Origin: CAVPLM01 sp963713545
Lineage (GTDB): Bacteria > Actinomycetota > Thermoleophilia > RBG-16-64-13
Direction: 5' to 3'
NCBI GenBank assembly: GCA_963713545.1
Contig: CAVQME010000003.1
Coordinates: 36,902-100,901, forward strand
DNA: 64,000 nt
The translations under genes were made by a program, and so were the position numbers. A model generated the notes under the pieces. It ran no database searches and was not told the DNA's origin. It was given only the letters and a program-made list of their open reading frames with translations. The stretch's first letter is position 1. Every line of letters begins with the position of its first letter. Positions 32,836 to 40,809 of this stretch are shown here, piece after piece.

Positions 32836-34038
32836 ATGGCCGCCGCTCTGGCGGTGCTCGGCGTCGTCCTGGTCGCATTCAATCAGCGACCGGCCGTGGC
32901 GAGCGTCCCTCCGGTGCTCGGGGATTTGGGTCTCGGCCTTACGGCGCAGTCTCTTCTGGTGACCATACCGGTGCTCTGTTTCGGGTTGGGCGCGCTTGCC
33001 GGACCGAGAGTCCGTAGGGCCCTGGGCGAGGAGTGGGCGATCTTCGTCATCGTGGCTGTCCTGGCAGCCGCGATCCTCGTGCGGGCCGTCTTCCTGGGCT
33101 GGGTCCTCTTCCCTAGCACGGTCGTCATCGGGCTGGCGATCGCCCTGCTCAACGTTCTCATGCCCAGCTTCATCAAGCGCCGCTTCCCGGAACGACCAGG
33201 CGCGATGACGTCCGCATATGTGGCCTCGGCCACTCTGGGACCTGCGCTCGCGGCAGGGCTCACTGTCCCTATCTACAGCGCCGCCGGCGACTCGGTGAGT
33301 ATCGCGCTGGGCGTGTGGGCTCTACCCGCACTGGCGGCCTTGGTGGCGTGGGTGCCTCAGGTGCGGGAAGCGAGGGCGATCTCGGTGGGCAGAGTCGGCC
33401 GCGGCGGCGCTGGCGTTCTTGACGGTGGGCCTGGCGCCGAAGAGACGTCCGGCGGCTCGGGAGTCCGCATATGGCGGGTGCCGCTCGCCTGGCAGGTGAT
33501 GGTATACATGGGGATCGGTTCTCTCGTCTTCTACGGACCGCTGTCCTGGCTTCCGCAGATCTATCAGTCACGGGGGGTCGACCCCGAGACTGCAGGCTAT
33601 CTTCTTTTGGCCATGAGTTTCGTGGGTATGATCGGCAGCACGGTCTCCCCGCTCCTCGGGGGCCGGCGCCGCGACCAGCGGTCCGCGGTGGTCGTCAGCG
33701 CCGCCGTCACCATGGTCGGGTTCCTCGGTGTTCTGGTCGGGCCCCACAGTGTCGCGTTCCTTTGGGTAGTCATCCTAGGTATCGGTCAGGGCGCGCAATT
33801 CGGACTTGCCCTCCTGATGATTGTGCTTCGCTCCGCCGATGGGGACGTTGCCGCCAAAGTGTCCAGCATGGCCAATGCCGGGGGCTATATGATCGCGGCC
33901 GCAGGGCCACTCGTGATGGGCATCCTTCACAGCGCGACCGGGGGATGGTGGTTCCCCATAGCGTTTCTTATCATCGCGAACCTGTTTGGGTTCGTGATGG
34001 GATACGGAGCGGCTCACGACAGAGTCATCCGCGGGTAG
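32836..34038 (+). CDS. MFS transporter of the CynX/NimT type
   Basis: The 400-residue protein has about 12 helices. Its opening AVLGVVLVAFNQRPAVASVPPVL is typical of the CynX/NimT family (cyanate and nitroimidazole carriers). A hydrophilic Gly-rich loop lies near the middle (residues about 190-210). No Shine-Dalgarno sequence precedes ATG 32836, and upstream codons stay open back into the dehydrogenase gene and read as basic residues, so the true start may be non-canonical or upstream. It follows the HOT-type dehydrogenase by 60 bases on the same strand and could carry that enzyme's substrate. The coupling is an inference. Confidence 0.75.
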   Translation: MAAALAVLGVVLVAFNQRPAVASVPPVLGDLGLGLTAQSLLVTIPVLCFGLGALAGPRVRRALGEEWAIFVIVAVLAAAILVRAVFLGWVLFPSTVVIGLAIALLNVLMPSFIKRRFPERPGAMTSAYVASATLGPALAAGLTVPIYSAAGDSVSIALGVWALPALAALVAWVPQVREARAISVGRVGRGGAGVLDGGPGAEETSGGSGVRIWRVPLAWQVMVYMGIGSLVFYGPLSWLPQIYQSRGVDPETAGYLLLAMSFVGMIGSTVSPLLGGRRRDQRSAVVVSAAVTMVGFLGVLVGPHSVAFLWVVILGIGQGAQFGLALLMIVLRSADGDVAAKVSSMANAGGYMIAAAGPLVMGILHSATGGWWFPIAFLIIANLFGFVMGYGAAHDRVIRG

Positions 34039-34133
34039 AGGGATCGCGTCGCAGAACCTCTCGCGCTCAGGCCCTGCAAGGCTTAGTATGTTGGCAGGCT
34101 AACGCGGACAGAGGGGGTGGGGAAGTGGTGCCG

Positions 34134-36062
34134 ATGTCTCGCAACTGGTACCGTGCGGTTCTCCGTCGTATGACCCCACTCGTTGTCGCTGCCGCAGTCT
34201 GCCTGGTGCTGCTTGCGGCCGCTTCGCCGGCCGTCGGAGCCGCCGTCGGCCCGTCCTCTACCATGCCCGTCGCTCCCCCCCGGGTGGACGACATCGGCGG
34301 GTCCCAGGGAACCGGCGAGACAACCGCGACCTCGGGTGCAACGGGTGGTGGCGGGTCGTCCGGAACCACAGGTCAAGGCATGACCGAAGGCTGGACCCAG
34401 GTGGTGACGGGTGGCTTCACGGACCCCAACAACTCCTATGCCCCTTCCTTTGCGGAGTTCAAGGAATACCTCTACATCAGCACCATGGCCAACGAGGCAG
34501 GTTCCATGTTCTCAGGCAGCGATAAGAGCGGGAGTGACATCTGGCGGACGGCCGATGGGGTCGTCTGGGAGCAGATCGGCTCTGCCGGACTGGGAGATCC
34601 CGGGAACCAGCTGTTCCAACTCGTCGTCTTCCGCGACCGGCTGTACGCCATCTCGAACAACTTCGATCACGGCATAGAGATATGGGTCACTTCCGATGGG
34701 ACGGAGTTCACGAAGATCGAAAACGGTGGGTTCGGGGACAAAGAGAACAACTGGGCCTACTCGTATGTCTTCCGCGACCGGCTGATCCTCGGCGTCTCCA
34801 ACGGCGAGACCGGGGGAGAGATCTGGGTGTCCGACGACGGCCAGACGTTCCGGCAGGTGGTCGACGGAGGCCTGGGCGACAGTGGCGTCACCGGGTTCAC
34901 CGGCTATGCCGATCCCGATCATCCGGCCCCAGTCTTCCGAGATCATCTCTACATCGGGGTGGCCAATCCGGAGAGTGGCGGGGAGATCTGGAGAACAGCC
35001 GACGGTCTCGCGTGGGAGCGAGTGGCCGACAACGGTCTGACGAGAAGCAACAGCCTGGTTCTCAGTCCCGACGCCGTATACGAGGATCGGCTCTACGCCT
35101 TCGGCATAGCGGGCGGCACTCTTGACAATCTCCTCGGTTTCGACCTCTTCCGCAGCGATGATGGGGTCACCTGGGAGCAGGTTGTGGAGGATGGCTTCGG
35201 TATGGGCGAGGAGCGGAACGTCGCGGGTAACCTGCAAGAGTTCCAGGGGCGCCTTTACCTCACGACGAACAACGCGGATCCGCGGCTCCTTATCCCCGAC
35301 AACCCCTCCGAAAGGCATCCGCCCCACGGATTCCAGCTATGGGTGTCCGACGACGGCAAGAGCTGGACCCAGGTCGGCGAGGACGGCTTTGGGGCCGAGA
35401 ACAGCTTCATGGCCGGCATGTTCGCCTACGACGATACCGCCTACCTTTCGTCTGTCGACTACCATGAGGGGAGCCGGCTCTTGAGATCGAGCGATGGAGA
35501 GAATTGGGAGCTCATCTTCCAGGAGCCTGACCCGAACTTCTTCCAGGAGGGGGGCGGTCCCCTGGAGTCCAAGGGCCACTTCCTCTGGTTCAGCAACGAC
35601 CTGAAGTACGGCGTCGAGATCTGGCGCAGCGACGAGGTCATGGTCGCCGAGTCCACCACAACTGGGGGCGATGCCGGGGGCGGCGGCAACGGCAGCACCG
35701 GCGGCAGTGAGACCACCGCCTCGGATACCGGCGGTGGCTCGGGTGGCGCAGATGCGGGGGGCGATGACAGAGGCGGTGCAGGCGGCGAGGGCCAAGAGAG
35801 CGCCGAAGCCGGAGGATTGTCGACCGGCTGGATCGTCCTGATCGTGATTCTCGCCGTGGTCGCAGTCGCGGCGATCGTAGCTGTCGCCTTCCTGGTAGGC
35901 CGCATGGGCCGCGGCCCTCGCGCGGACGGCGCCGGTTCTACCGGGACGGCTGGACAGACTTCCTCGCAGGGCGCGTCTGCTCGTCCCGCATACTGCTCAG
36001 ACTGTGGTGCCCCGCTCAGTCCCGGGGCTAGGTTCTGTCCGGGGTGCGGTAAGCAGCTGTAG
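34134..36062 (+). CDS. Anchored extracytoplasmic beta-propeller-like protein with C-terminal zinc ribbon
   Basis: The ATG at 34134 (MSRNWYRAV) is preceded by a G-rich ribosome site. The frame is open upstream through the MFS gene, which is a shadow. The 642-residue product has a signal peptide, a Gly/Thr-rich spacer and about nine repeats of 45-50 residues. Each repeat shares the pattern DG.xW.Q(V/I)...GFGD...F..RLYA...GGEIW, as in galactose-oxidase-like or kelch-like propellers. A Gly/Ser-rich linker and a transmembrane helix (GWIVLIVILAVVAVAAIVAV) follow. The last 30 residues hold two CxxC pairs, YCSDCGA and FCPGCGK, forming a cytoplasmic zinc ribbon. No enzyme motif is seen. Confidence 0.65.
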   Translation: MSRNWYRAVLRRMTPLVVAAAVCLVLLAAASPAVGAAVGPSSTMPVAPPRVDDIGGSQGTGETTATSGATGGGGSSGTTGQGMTEGWTQVVTGGFTDPNNSYAPSFAEFKEYLYISTMANEAGSMFSGSDKSGSDIWRTADGVVWEQIGSAGLGDPGNQLFQLVVFRDRLYAISNNFDHGIEIWVTSDGTEFTKIENGGFGDKENNWAYSYVFRDRLILGVSNGETGGEIWVSDDGQTFRQVVDGGLGDSGVTGFTGYADPDHPAPVFRDHLYIGVANPESGGEIWRTADGLAWERVADNGLTRSNSLVLSPDAVYEDRLYAFGIAGGTLDNLLGFDLFRSDDGVTWEQVVEDGFGMGEERNVAGNLQEFQGRLYLTTNNADPRLLIPDNPSERHPPHGFQLWVSDDGKSWTQVGEDGFGAENSFMAGMFAYDDTAYLSSVDYHEGSRLLRSSDGENWELIFQEPDPNFFQEGGGPLESKGHFLWFSNDLKYGVEIWRSDEVMVAESTTTGGDAGGGGNGSTGGSETTASDTGGGSGGADAGGDDRGGAGGEGQESAEAGGLSTGWIVLIVILAVVAVAAIVAVAFLVGRMGRGPRADGAGSTGTAGQTSSQGASARPAYCSDCGAPLSPGARFCPGCGKQL

Positions 36063-36112
36063 CGGTTCCAAGCTCGATGGCCACATCTCCGGCGGCCATA
36101 GATGACGAAGCG

Positions 36113-37567
36113 TTACAGCTCGGTAGCGGGGACCGGACCTTCGACCGGCGTCTTCTGAGGGGGCATGGACCCTCGGGCGAGCGAAGCCACAAGTCCCACG
36201 ACGCAGAAGACTGCCATCATGCCGAACGTCACCCGTATCGCGGTCAGGAGGTTCGGGTAGTCGGCCGGTTGGATGGTCTGCGTCCCCACGATGACCCCGA
36301 GAACCATGGTGGCCAGCCCTATGCTTATCGCCTGCCCGACAAGTCTCATAGTCCCCACACTTGCCCCGGCAACTCCCACATAGCGCCTATCGACGCTCCC
36401 CATGATCGAGCTCTGGTTGGGGGTGGAGAAGAAGGCATACCCGAGTCCGAGGAGGATCAGACCCATGAATATGTACCAGTAGGGAGTATCGGACATCAGG
36501 AAACTGAAAATGACCAGCCCTATGGTACAGAGCGCCATACCGCCTGAGGCGACCCACCGGGGCTGGACGCGGTCCGACAATCGCCCCGAGGGCAATGAGA
36601 ACAAGGCCTGGAACGCCACCCCGACGACGAGCACCAGCCCGGCGGTCTGGGCGTTGAGGCCCTTGATGTACTGGAGGTAGAGGCTCATCAGGAAACTCAT
36701 GGCCCAGACGGACGCGTAGCTGATGAGGGCTGCCAGGTTGGAGAAGGCGAAGACCCGATTGTGGCGGAAGAGACTGATCTCGATGATAGGCGAGCGCGCC
36801 CGCATCTCCCACCAAACGAACAGAGCCATGCCGGCGATCCCTACCACGATCAGCGTAAGCCCCTGCACCTGGGGCAGCCACGAGAGTCCGAACAGGAAGA
36901 GCCCAAGCGCGACGGCGTAGGCCATAGAGCCCGGCCAGTCGAAGCCCGTAGCGCCCTCGTCCTTCCATTCTGCCCGGCGGAGTAGCCACAGATCGAGACC
37001 GAGGTTTATGAGGGCGTAGCACGCCGCGATGAGAAAGAGGCTGCGCCAGCCGATGTTGAAGACGATGACTCCGCCCAAGACGGGCCCGAGAGTCTGCCCG
37101 AGATAGACCACGGCCACGTTGATGCCCATGGCCCTGCCTCTTCGCTCCGGGGGATAGACGAGAGTGATCATGGCTGTGGAGCCCGCGAACATCAGCGCGC
37201 CTCCAAAGCCCTGCCCGGATCGGAATGCTATCAAAGGTACGTATGAGTCCGCGAAGACGAGAGCCAGTGAGCTGATGAAGAAGATGACGAGCCCCATGAG
37301 ATAGAGGAGCCGCCGTCCAAACCGGTCGGCGATCTTGCCGAGAGGAAGTAGGAAGATGGCGGAGGCCATGACGTAGACCAACGGCAGCCAGCCGAGGGCG
37401 ACTGCACCCAGATCGAGTTCGGTCTGGATCGATGGCAGGGCGATGTTGATGGAGGTGGTCGTGAACGCCAGCATCCACATGGCCATGCTGTTGACCAGTA
37501 GAACGTGGGAGGCCTTGACGGAGGTGTATTCGGGCGACAGCAGCCGGAAAGACGATGGGGACTTCAT
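36113..37567 (-). CDS. MFS transporter, DHA2 (EmrB/QacA-like) family
   Basis: About 14 hydrophobic segments give a DHA2-type drug or solute exporter of 484 residues. The ATG at 37567 (MKSPSS) is preferred to a TTG 36 bases upstream. The recognisable conserved part is TTSINIALPSIQTELDLGAVALGWLP, then GKIADRFGRRLL after helix 2 and GRAMGINVAVVYLGQTLGPVLGG (motif C). DHA2 members export lipophilic drugs, bile acids or precursors. Just 55 bases upstream lies a small membrane protein gene, so they may be co-transcribed. Confidence 0.8.
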   Translation of the reverse strand: MKSPSSFRLLSPEYTSVKASHVLLVNSMAMWMLAFTTTSINIALPSIQTELDLGAVALGWLPLVYVMASAIFLLPLGKIADRFGRRLLYLMGLVIFFISSLALVFADSYVPLIAFRSGQGFGGALMFAGSTAMITLVYPPERRGRAMGINVAVVYLGQTLGPVLGGVIVFNIGWRSLFLIAACYALINLGLDLWLLRRAEWKDEGATGFDWPGSMAYAVALGLFLFGLSWLPQVQGLTLIVVGIAGMALFVWWEMRARSPIIEISLFRHNRVFAFSNLAALISYASVWAMSFLMSLYLQYIKGLNAQTAGLVLVVGVAFQALFSLPSGRLSDRVQPRWVASGGMALCTIGLVIFSFLMSDTPYWYIFMGLILLGLGYAFFSTPNQSSIMGSVDRRYVGVAGASVGTMRLVGQAISIGLATMVLGVIVGTQTIQPADYPNLLTAIRVTFGMMAVFCVVGLVASLARGSMPPQKTPVEGPVPATEL

Positions 37568-37622
37568 TTCAAGAACTATGACTGCTCGGGCAGGATGACA
37601 CAAGTCCCGAGTCTAGGCCCGG

Positions 37623-38060
37623 TTACTTCCTTCTGCGGATGCCGAAGTACCGTCTCGTGGGTTGGACAAGTGTGAGAACCAGGATGGCGATGCCGACCCC
37701 TCCGAACACTATCTGCAGGGCGATGCCGATGCCGGGCAGGTAGCCAAGCAGTGCGACTTCGGTAGCTATCCAGATGATGAGCCCTCCCCCGACCGCGAGA
37801 GAGAGCCACCAGCTCCAGCGGTAGCGCAGCAGAAGGCCGAAGAAGACGATCAAAGGGAAGACACCCAGGACTATGGCCAGAATCAATCCGGGGATCAAGT
37901 AGTCGCCGAAAGAAGTCCCTTCCAGCAAGTCGACCGACAACCCGATGTTGTCGATCGGGTCGGCAATCATGGCGACCCCAGCGGGGATGCCTCCTATCGC
38001 CTGGATCAACATCAGCAGGGTCAGGGCGATGACGGTACCGGGACGCTTTCTGGCGGCCAT
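37623..38060 (-). CDS. Small four-helix integral membrane protein of unknown function
   Basis: The ATG at 38060 (MAARKRPG) has AAGGAGACC about 10 bases upstream. Residues before it in the longer frame are basic and have no site. The 145-residue protein has four hydrophobic helices and ends in a basic RRYFGIRRRK. Family recognition fails. It is likely expressed with the DHA2 transporter and has no catalytic features. Confidence 0.5.
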   Translation of the reverse strand: MAARKRPGTVIALTLLMLIQAIGGIPAGVAMIADPIDNIGLSVDLLEGTSFGDYLIPGLILAIVLGVFPLIVFFGLLLRYRWSWWLSLAVGGGLIIWIATEVALLGYLPGIGIALQIVFGGVGIAILVLTLVQPTRRYFGIRRRK

Positions 38061-38116
38061 TATGGGGGGTCTCCTTGAAGGGGCGGATTTTTCCCGCCAG
38101 GATACCACCGCGAAAG

Positions 38117-38152
38117 ACGCGCCCCGGGGTCCTGCCGGACCTCGGGGCGCGT
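38117..38152 (-). terminator. Hairpin terminator after the LppM-like gene
   Basis: A 16-bp stem (38117-38132 with 38137-38152, one G-T pair) encloses a TGCC loop. It lies 34 bases beyond the minus-strand stop at 38186 and before the next minus-strand gene. Confidence 0.65.
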
Positions 38153-38185
38153 TAGATCGGATCAGATTCGCGCAAAGCTAACGGA

Positions 38186-39829
38186 TCACGTCGGTCCTGG
38201 CTCCTCGTCGGCGGCATCGGTCGCGGCGTCCGCGGTGGCTTCATCCGTCCCCTGGTCAGGAGAGCCCGCAACCGCTTCGCCGCCGGTGTCCTCAGCCAAG
38301 ATACGCGAGGGTCTCAGCGGGATAGGCGTGGGCGGCCTGGTCGTATCCGGCTTCGGCGCCTCGGTCACGTCGGTCACCGTCCCTGCGGCGGCCGGTGTGG
38401 CCGACATCTCTTCCGCCACCGTTTCTTCGGGAGACACCGGCGCCTCGGCAGGTTCCGGGGCGGCGCCAGCGGTCGCCGGGACAGGCTCTTCAGTGGTAGA
38501 GGTAACCTCCTCGGGTTCCGGGGGAGCTTCTTCGGTGGGGGGCTCCCCCGACTCCGGGGCAGCTTCTGCTGCCGGCAATTCCTCCACTGCCGGTCCGGGT
38601 TCCACTGCGAGCGGTTGCTCTGCGGCGGGCAACTCCTCCACAGCCGGCGCCGGATTCTCGGCCGCGGCCGCGGCGGCGACGGCATCAGTCGCCGCTAGGG
38701 CCACCACACCGGGCGCGACCGGCGGGACCTCGTCCACGGGAGGCGGCACGATGGCCGCTCCCGGCCGGATCTCGGTGGTATCCGTGTCGGCGCCAGAGCC
38801 TTCGGTCTGGGCCGCGTCAGGCTGAACCTCGGCCGGAGTCACGGACTCCTCCGCCTGACCCACGCCCGGCTGGACTTCGGCGTCGGCCACTGTAGCCGCT
38901 TCGGGCTGTGATGGGGGCGACTTCCGCCTGCGCCGGCGCAGGATCAGGATTACGGCCAGAGCGATCAGAGCCACGACGACTATCGCTCCCACGATGACGC
39001 CGATGATGGCGCCCCAGTTGGTGACCGTGCTCTCGGCGTACATATCTGTTTTGCCCGAGAATCCCACGTTCCAAGTGAGCGTGTTTCCGTCCCTCGTGTC
39101 GGCGTTGTTGTCGCCGATCTCCCCGGGAAGGGTCAGCCTGTACTGGATGGCGAGCACCTTTTCCAAGAGATCGGCCGGCAGGCTCGAGGATCCTTCCTGC
39201 GTCTCCGACATGATCTTGTCCGGGTCGAGACTGGTGGAGAACACCGTCTTCGTGCCGAAGAAGCCGTCATCCTGGGTGATGTAGAATTCGTCCATCGGGG
39301 CGATCTTGGAGATAGTGCCCTCGGACATGATCTGCTTCAGTTCTTCCAGGTCGGAGAACGCGCGGGTAAGGCTGATCCATCTGGTGCCCGAGCTGTCGGT
39401 GCCTCGTTCGACCTGCCAGTCTCCGGGGATCTGTCCCAGTATTGTGTCGAAGAGGTCGTCGACGCTTGTCGGCAGCGCGTCAGACACGTCGCCGAGCAGA
39501 CCGAGGATCGTGCCCAAAGTGCCGAGATTCTCGAGGATCCCGATGTCACCCAGACCACCCAGGATCGACCCGAGGAATCCAAGGTCTCCGATGTCACCCA
39601 GATCTTCAAGATTCCCTAGGCCGTCCAGGCCGCCAAGACTTTCGGTCGCGCTCGAGAGCTGATCCTGCAACTCCTTGTCGGCGGCTAAGCGCACACCGAT
39701 GGTGCCGGAACCATCCGGCTCCACCTTGGTGTCAAGCCCAAACTGGACGGTGCACCCGGTCAACAGGACCGCCATCGCCACGAGCAGAGCGAGAGCGGCG
39801 ACAAGTGATCTCGCCCGCCTCGTCTTCAT
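38186..39829 (-). CDS. LppM-like lipoprotein with Pro/Ala/Glu-rich cytoplasmic tail
   Basis: The ATG at 39829 (MKTRRARS) has GAGGA 8 bases upstream. The 547-residue protein has a signal peptide ending in the lipobox LLTGC. The extracytoplasmic domain starts TVQFGLDTKVEPDGSG and ends with FSGKTDMYAEST, as in LppM (Rv2171-type) lipoproteins. One membrane helix (about 290-315) is followed by a basic RRRRRK stop-transfer and a disordered tail of about 220 residues. The tail is rich in Pro, Ala, Glu and Val, with repeated VEELPAAE units. A long Gly/Leu-rich stretch in the domain (about 60-105) is low complexity. The terminator at 38117-38152 follows. Confidence 0.7.
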   Translation of the reverse strand: MKTRRARSLVAALALLVAMAVLLTGCTVQFGLDTKVEPDGSGTIGVRLAADKELQDQLSSATESLGGLDGLGNLEDLGDIGDLGFLGSILGGLGDIGILENLGTLGTILGLLGDVSDALPTSVDDLFDTILGQIPGDWQVERGTDSSGTRWISLTRAFSDLEELKQIMSEGTISKIAPMDEFYITQDDGFFGTKTVFSTSLDPDKIMSETQEGSSSLPADLLEKVLAIQYRLTLPGEIGDNNADTRDGNTLTWNVGFSGKTDMYAESTVTNWGAIIGVIVGAIVVVALIALAVILILRRRRRKSPPSQPEAATVADAEVQPGVGQAEESVTPAEVQPDAAQTEGSGADTDTTEIRPGAAIVPPPVDEVPPVAPGVVALAATDAVAAAAAAENPAPAVEELPAAEQPLAVEPGPAVEELPAAEAAPESGEPPTEEAPPEPEEVTSTTEEPVPATAGAAPEPAEAPVSPEETVAEEMSATPAAAGTVTDVTEAPKPDTTRPPTPIPLRPSRILAEDTGGEAVAGSPDQGTDEATADAATDAADEEPGPT

Positions 39830-40041
39830 GGCCGGCGTCCTCAGCATCATCACCGTCGTGCGCGTTCGCTCCTTCTTACCGGGCGAAGCCGCCGCATGTT
39901 TCACCACGACCCCCTTATCTGAGCCAAGGGCATTTCAAACCGCATTCCCGGCCTACGACGGGTCGATACCCAGGGGGGTTCCCACTTACACGTGGCTGCT
40001 TGGCCTCTTGCTCAAGCGCCGTCCGCTCAGTCGTGGAGCCC

Positions 40042-40070
40042 TTGTCGTCGTCCGTGCACCGGCGTATGAT
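40042..40070 (+). promoter_or_regulatory. Promoter of the TetR-MMPL pair
   Basis: TTGTCG (40042-40047) is separated by 17 bases from TATGAT (40065-40070), predicting a start near 40077 and about 60 bases before the TetR start codon. The AT-rich context downstream supports it. Confidence 0.55.
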
Positions 40071-40102
40071 AGCAATTAAACGATGTTCAGCGGTTCATTC
40101 AG

Positions 40103-40119
40103 CGTTTGTTAAACGTTTA
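40103..40119. promoter_or_regulatory. Candidate TetR operator (overlapping palindromes)
   Basis: CGTTTGTTAAACG (40103-40115) has 5-bp arms around a 3-base spacer and overlaps a perfect 10-bp palindrome TAAACGTTTA (40110-40119). They lie just downstream of the predicted start point and 18 bases before the TetR gene. Autoregulation is an inference. Confidence 0.45.
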
Positions 40120-40137
40120 GTGTTCGGAGTTGTGCGA

Positions 40138-40788
40138 ATGGATCAGGAACCTAGACTTTCTCGCCGCGAGCGGCGGCGTGCGTCCACCAGGGAAGAGATC
40201 CTTACGGCTGCGCGAGAGTTGCTGCTCGAGGTAGGTCCCGAGGAGCTGAGCCTACGCCAGGTGGCGCGGCGGGCCGATTTCAGCCCGGCTGCGCTCTACA
40301 CCTACTTCGCCAACCGTGACGAGTTGGTCGCCTCCCTGTTCGCAGAGTCGTTCGAGCGTCTATACGCCTATCTCCACAGAGTGCCTGCTGATCTAGCCCC
40401 CGACCGCCGGGTGATCGAACTAGGCATAGCCTACATGGACTTCGCCCGAGAAAACCCCATGGATCTACGGTGCATGCTTCTCTCCACGTCCATGGAGCTG
40501 CCCCCGTCGAGTGGCAAGGCTCTGGGGCTCGAAGCTGCCCGGCTCATCGGCGAGACGTTCCGTGAAGGCGTGGGACAGGGCGTGTTCGCCGGCTCAGCAG
40601 GGCTCACAGCTGCCGAGATGGCCTATGGGGTCTGGGCACTAGTGCACGGAATGGTGTCGGTAGCCGCGATAGACCTCACGGAGGTGGTCGACGAGGTGTC
40701 CGCGGACCCCCGCCGGGTCCTTGAGAGTTATGTGCAGCTATTGATGGCACCCCGCGGTGCCGACGAAGCGCCCGGCCGGGCTCAGTGA
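40138..40788 (+). CDS. TetR family regulator of the adjacent MMPL exporter
   Basis: ATG 40138 has GGAG 8 bases upstream. The 216-residue product has an N-terminal TetR DNA-binding motif: REEILTAARELLLEVGPE, then LRQVARRADFSPAALYTYFANRDELV. The C-terminal domain is of the WHG type, with FARENPMDLRCMLL and WALVHGMVSV. It precedes an MMPL gene by 21 bases on the same strand, with palindromes upstream. The simplest reading is an autoregulated repressor of the exporter. Similar pairs are common in actinobacteria. Confidence 0.85.
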   Translation: MDQEPRLSRRERRRASTREEILTAARELLLEVGPEELSLRQVARRADFSPAALYTYFANRDELVASLFAESFERLYAYLHRVPADLAPDRRVIELGIAYMDFARENPMDLRCMLLSTSMELPPSSGKALGLEAARLIGETFREGVGQGVFAGSAGLTAAEMAYGVWALVHGMVSVAAIDLTEVVDEVSADPRRVLESYVQLLMAPRGADEAPGRAQ

Positions 40789-40809
40789 GTTTGAATCGAG
40801 GTCGTGAAG

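Noticed and set aside
32700..32840. Fusion of the dehydrogenase and MFS genes by frameshift
   Set aside because: The stop of the dehydrogenase is at the family-typical C-terminus, and the carrier has a normal first helix from ATG 32836. The open frame between is short.
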